From the NCBI GenBank assembly GCA_036510655.1, contig DATCDQ010000003.1, positions 1 to 9,666 of the forward strand: a DNA stretch of 9,666 nucleotides, given 5' to 3'. A program made the translations under genes and the position numbers. The notes under the pieces are model-generated. The model did not search any database, was not told the origin of the DNA, and saw only the letters and a list, made by a program, of their open reading frames with translations. Numbering within the stretch: the stretch's first letter is position 1; each line of letters begins with the position of its first letter. Source of the stretch: Rathayibacter_A sp036510655. Lineage in GTDB: Bacteria > Actinomycetota > Actinomycetes > Actinomycetales > Microbacteriaceae. This document shows, one piece after another, positions 6,483 to 9,666 of the stretch.

Positions 6483-6807
6483 GCGCCCTGCTCCATTGCA
6501 CCAGCGGATGCAGCAGTGAGATCAGCTGTCGGCCGGATGGGGTCAGGCTGTAAGTGATCATCACGGGCGTGCTCGCCAGCACCTGCCGCTGAATAAGCCC
6601 CTCGCGCTCGAGCTCCTGCAGCCGTGACGCGAGCAGTCGATCGGAGATGCCCTCGACCATGGACCGGTACTCTGAGAACCGGTGGGCGCCGCGAGCACCG
6701 GCCAGGAGAATCGCGCCGGTCCACTTGCGACCGGCCAATTCCACCGACGAACGGAAGCGGCGGCATTCGTCGTCGTCAATGTGCTCGAACCGGTCGGAAT
6801 AACTCAC
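6460..6807 (-). CDS. HxlR-family transcriptional regulator with a single N-terminal cysteine
   Basis: This 115-residue winged-helix DNA-binding protein is typical of HxlR in length. The family pattern is present: Cys15 in DECRRF, then LAGRKWTGAILLAG (24-37, with the near-invariant KW), RFSEYRSMVEGISDRLLASRL (43-63, recognition region) and YSLTPSGRQL (86-95). Cys15 is the only cysteine and sits where redox- or electrophile-sensing HxlR members such as YodB/HypR keep theirs, so thiol-based sensing is plausible but not shown. The start is GTG (6807), supported by GAGGTGAT about 4 bases upstream. It is divergent from the flavoenzyme operon across 71 bases, so it probably controls that operon and itself. 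The gene end is part of a tandem repeat array. Confidence 0.93.
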   Translation of the reverse strand: MSYSDRFEHIDDDECRRFRSSVELAGRKWTGAILLAGARGAHRFSEYRSMVEGISDRLLASRLQELEREGLIQRQVLASTPVMITYSLTPSGRQLISLLHPLVQWSRARQAGAAE

Positions 6808-6878
6808 GCATCACCTCGCTTACCAATGATTAGTAGCTTACGCTAGATTGGCGTATTGACGGGGGCACGAGGAAAGTA
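6808..6878. promoter_or_regulatory. Divergent promoter/operator between HxlR gene and flavoenzyme operon
   Basis: This 71-base region is much richer in A and T than its surroundings. For the plus strand, TTACCA (6820-6825) and TAGATT (6844-6849), 18 bases apart, make a plausible promoter. It would start about 23 bases before the ATG at 6879, which has GAGG at 6869-6872. The same stretch holds inverted CCAAT (6823-6827)/ATTGG (6847-6851), inverted TAGC (6834-6837)/GCTA (6842-6845) and a direct repeat GCTTAC (6818-6823, 6836-6841). These are good candidates for the HxlR binding site, covering the promoter. No clear minus-strand -35/-10 pair was found. Confidence 0.5.
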
Positions 6879-9128
6879 ATGGGCGTGGAATCGAACAACT
6901 ACGGTCACGCCCTTCGCTTCGGGCTCGCACTGAACCCGGTCACGACCGAAACTCTGGTCGAGCACGCTGTGCTCGCAGAGACCGTCGGTTACGACCTCGT
7001 TTCAGTCGATGACACGACAGGCTTCGATGCCTGGAGCACACTCTCGTGGATCGCCGGCCGCACCGAACGCATCCGACTCCTCCCGATCGTGACGCTGGCC
7101 GAGCAGACTCCTGCCGTGCTCGGCCGGGCGGCGGCAAGCCTCGACCTGCTCTCGGCGGGCCGGCTAGAACTCGGACTCACCGGCGCTGAGCCCGGCGCCC
7201 TGGCTGAGGCCATCGACATCATTCGCGGCAGCTGGGCTGTCGGCGACGCAACTCCGCTGCGGCATGCCGGCGCGCACTACCGTCTTGACGGCGCCGAACG
7301 GGGCCCGGCGCCCGCCCACAACGTACCGATTCTCGTGCAGGGCATGGGCGAGCGGATGCTGCAGCTGATCGGATCCGCAGCCGACGGCTGGCTGGTGCGC
7401 TACCCGGCTGCGCTGGAGTCCGGCAACATCGTGGTCGATGACACCGCACGCGCCGGCAGTCGTGACGTGCGCGAGATCCGTCGCATCCTCGAGCTCGATG
7501 CGATCGACGGGCCGGCCATCGACTGGGTTGCACAACTGCTGCCCCTGATCATCCGACACGGCGTCGGCACCTTCCTACTGAGGAGCGACGATGCGGCGAT
7601 GATCCGCCGATTCATGGCCGATGTCGCGCCCGCCCTACACGAGGCGGCCGACCTCGCGCTTCCGGGCCTGTCGACGACTGCGCCGATCCGCCCGGCGGCA
7701 TCCATCGCCAAGCGCGCTCCCGGCATCGACTATGACGCCGTGCCCCGCTCCGTCGAGATCATCGAGCCGGGCGATCTGCAGTACTCCGAGGTTCGTTCCA
7801 CCTATCTGCGCGGCGGGGCCCCCGGCATCGTGCTGCGGCCCGGTACTGTCGAACAGGTTGCGGATGCTGTGGCCTTCGCACGCGCCCACCGCGCCCTGCC
7901 GCTCGGAATACGCAGCAGAGGCCACGGCATCAGCGGACGCTCCACCAACCGGGGCGGCATCGTGATCGACGTGTCGGCCCTGAACACCGTCGAGATACTC
8001 GACAGGCCGACTCGCCGCGTGCGGATCGGGCCGGGCGCCACCTGGAGCGAGGTCGCCGCCGCGCTCGAGCCGTATGGCTGGGCCATCAGCTCGGGCGACT
8101 ACGGCGGAGTCGGCGTCGGCGGGCTCGCCACGGCGGGCGGCATTGGTTTTCTTGGCCGTGCCCACGGCCTGACGATCGACCACCTGCGCGCGGTCGACGT
8201 GGTGCTCGCCAACGGCCGCTTGCTGCGCGCCAGTGACACCGAGAATCCGGAGCTGTTCTGGGCGATGCGCGGAGCCGGATCGAACTTCGGCATTGCCACC
8301 TCCTTCGAGTTCGAGGCCGAAGAAGTGCCCGCAGTGGGCTGGGCTCAGTTGGTGTTCGACGCAAGCGACGCAGCAGGCTTCCTCGTGGATTGGGGAGCCG
8401 CGCTCGAGGCTTCTCCGCGCGACACCACGAGCTTCATCGTGCTGGGCGGCGCCCGTCGCGATCAGCCGGCCATGGCGCACTTCTTCGGCATGGTCGACTC
8501 GAGCGACCCCGACACGATCATCGCCCGGCTCCAGCCGTTCGCCGAGATCGCGCCGCTGTACCAGCAGTCCGTGCAACTGCTGTCGTACAGCGACGCGCTG
8601 ATGCCGGCGCAGGGCGAGGCGAACAGCGGCAACGGCGAACCGGTCAGCCGTTCCGGCCTGCTCACGCACATCACGCGCGAGTTCGCCGAGGCTGCTGCCG
8701 GATTGCTTGCGAGCCGCGCCACCTACTTCTTTCAGATCCGGGCGACCGGAGGCGCAGCATCCGACATCGCCCCGGATGCCACGGCCTATGCACACCGGTC
8801 GGCCAACTTCTCGGTCGTGGCGTTCGGTTCGAATCGCGACCGGCTGAACCGCGAATGGGAGCTGCTGCACCCCTTCTTCGACGGGCTGTACCTGAGCTTC
8901 GAGACCGACACGGCCCCGCAGCGCATCCACGACGCGTTCCCGCCGAAAACATTGAACCGTCTGCGGACGCTTAAAGCAGAATACGACCCCACGAACCTAT
9001 TCCACGACAACTTCCCGATCGGTCTCGCGACGGGAATCGAGACCGAAACGAGGTCGGATATCGTGACCGAGACAAAACCAGAGACAGAGCCAGAGCCAGA
9101 GCCAGACGAGATGAGGATGACATCATGA
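6879..9128 (+). CDS. Fusion protein: luciferase-like monooxygenase domain + berberine-bridge-like FAD oxidase
   Basis: This 749-residue fusion has a luciferase-like (LLM, flavin/F420-type) domain at about 10-255, a linker, then a PCMH-type FAD-binding domain (about 315-480) and a berberine-bridge-enzyme-like part ending in YDPTNLFHDNF (702-712). RSRGHG holds H349, the place of the histidine that binds FAD covalently in this family. The second attachment site, a cysteine in bicovalent members, is absent from SSGDYGGVGVGG (404-415), so at most single covalent FAD is expected. The LLM part is shorter than the paralogue encoded next and lacks its DHPY motif. The last 30 residues are an acidic Thr/Pro/Glu tail. 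ATG at 6879 has a good GAGG; the 3' end overlaps the next gene by 4 bases. The reaction is unknown; oxidation of a small molecule is inferred. Confidence 0.88.
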   Translation: MGVESNNYGHALRFGLALNPVTTETLVEHAVLAETVGYDLVSVDDTTGFDAWSTLSWIAGRTERIRLLPIVTLAEQTPAVLGRAAASLDLLSAGRLELGLTGAEPGALAEAIDIIRGSWAVGDATPLRHAGAHYRLDGAERGPAPAHNVPILVQGMGERMLQLIGSAADGWLVRYPAALESGNIVVDDTARAGSRDVREIRRILELDAIDGPAIDWVAQLLPLIIRHGVGTFLLRSDDAAMIRRFMADVAPALHEAADLALPGLSTTAPIRPAASIAKRAPGIDYDAVPRSVEIIEPGDLQYSEVRSTYLRGGAPGIVLRPGTVEQVADAVAFARAHRALPLGIRSRGHGISGRSTNRGGIVIDVSALNTVEILDRPTRRVRIGPGATWSEVAAALEPYGWAISSGDYGGVGVGGLATAGGIGFLGRAHGLTIDHLRAVDVVLANGRLLRASDTENPELFWAMRGAGSNFGIATSFEFEAEEVPAVGWAQLVFDASDAAGFLVDWGAALEASPRDTTSFIVLGGARRDQPAMAHFFGMVDSSDPDTIIARLQPFAEIAPLYQQSVQLLSYSDALMPAQGEANSGNGEPVSRSGLLTHITREFAEAAAGLLASRATYFFQIRATGGAASDIAPDATAYAHRSANFSVVAFGSNRDRLNREWELLHPFFDGLYLSFETDTAPQRIHDAFPPKTLNRLRTLKAEYDPTNLFHDNFPIGLATGIETETRSDIVTETKPETEPEPEPDEMRMTS
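9078..9107 (+). repeat. CCAGAG hexanucleotide repeat encoding a Pro-Glu tail
   Basis: Five consecutive 6-base units follow CCAGAG (9078-9083, 9084-9089, 9090-9095, 9096-9101, 9102-9107), with one base changed in the second and one in the last. They encode the alternating Pro/Glu-rich end of the fusion protein, and slippage would change the tail by two residues without shifting the frame. The array ends 17 bases before the overlapping start codon of the next gene. Confidence 0.75.
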
Positions 9129-9666
9129 CCAATTACGGCCACGACCTGAAGTTCGGCGTGTTCGTCACCCCCACGAACAAACCGGTGATGCACGCGGTCG
9201 AGCTGGCGGTCGTTGCAGACCGGGCCGGCCTCGACCTGGCGATGTTCCAAGACCACCCGTATCAGCCGCGATTCCACGACACGTGGACGCTGCTGTCGTT
9301 CGTCGCGGCGCGCACGGAACGCATCCACATCGGCGGCGACGTGATCAACCTTCCGCTGCGGCATCCGGCGCTGCTCGCCCGCAGCGCCGCAAGCCTTGAC
9401 CTGCTCAGCAACGGCCGACTCGAGCTCGGCATTGGTGCGGGTGGCTTCTGGGACGCGATCGTCGCCATGGGCGGCCGCCGCCTGACGCCCGGGCAATCGA
9501 TCGAGGCGCTCGAGGAGGCCATCGGCATCATCCGCGAGCTCTGGCGAGCCGACCAGCCCGGCGGCGTGCACGTCAGGGGCGAGTACTACACCGTGGACGG
9601 AGCCAAGCGCGGGCCAGCCCCTGCCCACGACATCGGCATCTGGGTCGGAGCATACAAACCGCGCAT
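9125..9666 (+). CDS. Luciferase-like (LLM class) flavin/F420-dependent oxidoreductase, partial
   Basis: The first 180 residues are visible; the frame is still open at the window end (family proteins are about 300 residues). It begins MTNYGHDLKFGVFVTP and shows the LLM TIM-barrel pattern: FQDHPYQ (41-47), FVAARTERI (59-67), RSAASLDLLSNGRLELGIGAG (86-106), FWDAIVAMGG (108-117), GEYYTVDGAKRGPAPAH (152-168) and GIWVGAYKPR (171-180). Members bind FMN or F420 and oxidise or reduce varied small molecules. The ATG overlaps the preceding stop (ATGA) and GAGG lies 8 bases upstream, so it is co-translated with the fusion protein. It resembles the fusion's N-terminal domain throughout, so the two probably arose by tandem duplication. 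F420 versus FMN cannot be decided from this part. Confidence 0.9.
   Translation, partial: MTNYGHDLKFGVFVTPTNKPVMHAVELAVVADRAGLDLAMFQDHPYQPRFHDTWTLLSFVAARTERIHIGGDVINLPLRHPALLARSAASLDLLSNGRLELGIGAGGFWDAIVAMGGRRLTPGQSIEALEEAIGIIRELWRADQPGGVHVRGEYYTVDGAKRGPAPAHDIGIWVGAYKPR

Noticed and set aside
6856..6861. TTGACG as a -35 box for the fusion gene
   Set aside because: A matching -10 box would fall on the start codon at 6879, so transcription would begin inside the gene.
7635..8930. 431-residue minus-strand frame inside the fusion gene
   Set aside because: It lies wholly antisense to clear LLM/FAD-oxidase motifs; high GC makes such long shadows common.
1..9666. CRISPR array, tRNA, rRNA, transposase or defence island
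   Set aside because: No spaced direct repeats, cloverleaf sequences, transposase motifs or Cas/toxin genes were seen. The truncated AbiEi-like gene has no toxin partner.

Overview
The window is high-GC actinobacterial DNA, most likely from the Microbacteriaceae. The basis is the codon use, the many GTG starts with GAGG-type ribosome binding sites, and the frequent hexamer GGATGC/GCATCC (about two dozen copies on the two strands). The family assignment is inference. No rRNA, tRNA, CRISPR array, insertion sequence or prophage gene was seen.

Left part (1-4220, all genes on the minus strand). Reading 5' to 3' on the minus strand, an export operon runs: GAP/Sap-family membrane protein (4220-3549), NodI/DrrA-type ABC ATPase (3505-2579), ABC-2 permease (2582-1752, 4-base overlap with the ATPase), second ABC-2 permease (1713-859). 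It looks like a complete exporter of one ATPase with two different permeases. The GAP-like protein hints at a lipid or glycolipid cargo, but nothing in the window names the cargo. The operon ends in a 229-base non-coding stretch (630-858) full of DNA structure: a G-rich tract, a perfect 24-bp inverted repeat and a four-copy 15-base tandem repeat. Beyond it lies the N-terminal part of an AbiEi-like/DUF559-family protein that lacks the usual C-terminal half (629-99).

Middle part (4221-6807). A 176-base divergent region with a spaced dyad separates the operon from a plus-strand full-length ABC exporter (4397-6397), membrane domain fused to ATPase domain. Its ATPase domain carries an unusual Ala-rich insertion of about 60 residues just after the A-loop tyrosine. 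It converges on a minus-strand HxlR-family regulator (6807-6460) with a GC-rich hairpin between them.

Right part (6808-9666). The HxlR gene is divergent from a redox operon across 71 bases of promoter/operator DNA. The first gene encodes a 749-residue fusion of a shortened luciferase-like monooxygenase domain and a berberine-bridge-enzyme-like FAD oxidase, with an acidic repeat tail. Overlapping it by 4 bases is a stand-alone luciferase-like oxidoreductase, cut by the window end, which is a clear paralogue of the fusion's N-terminal domain. The simplest reading is an HxlR-controlled flavin/F420 redox module on an unknown small molecule. This is the most interesting protein system here.

The most unusual DNA feature occurs twice. 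At two unrelated minus-strand gene ends (permease 2 and HxlR) the last codons plus stop are tandemly repeated three times. The units are 17 and 26 bases, both equal to 2 modulo 3, so the -1 frame ends in nearly the same C-terminal peptide as the real frame.
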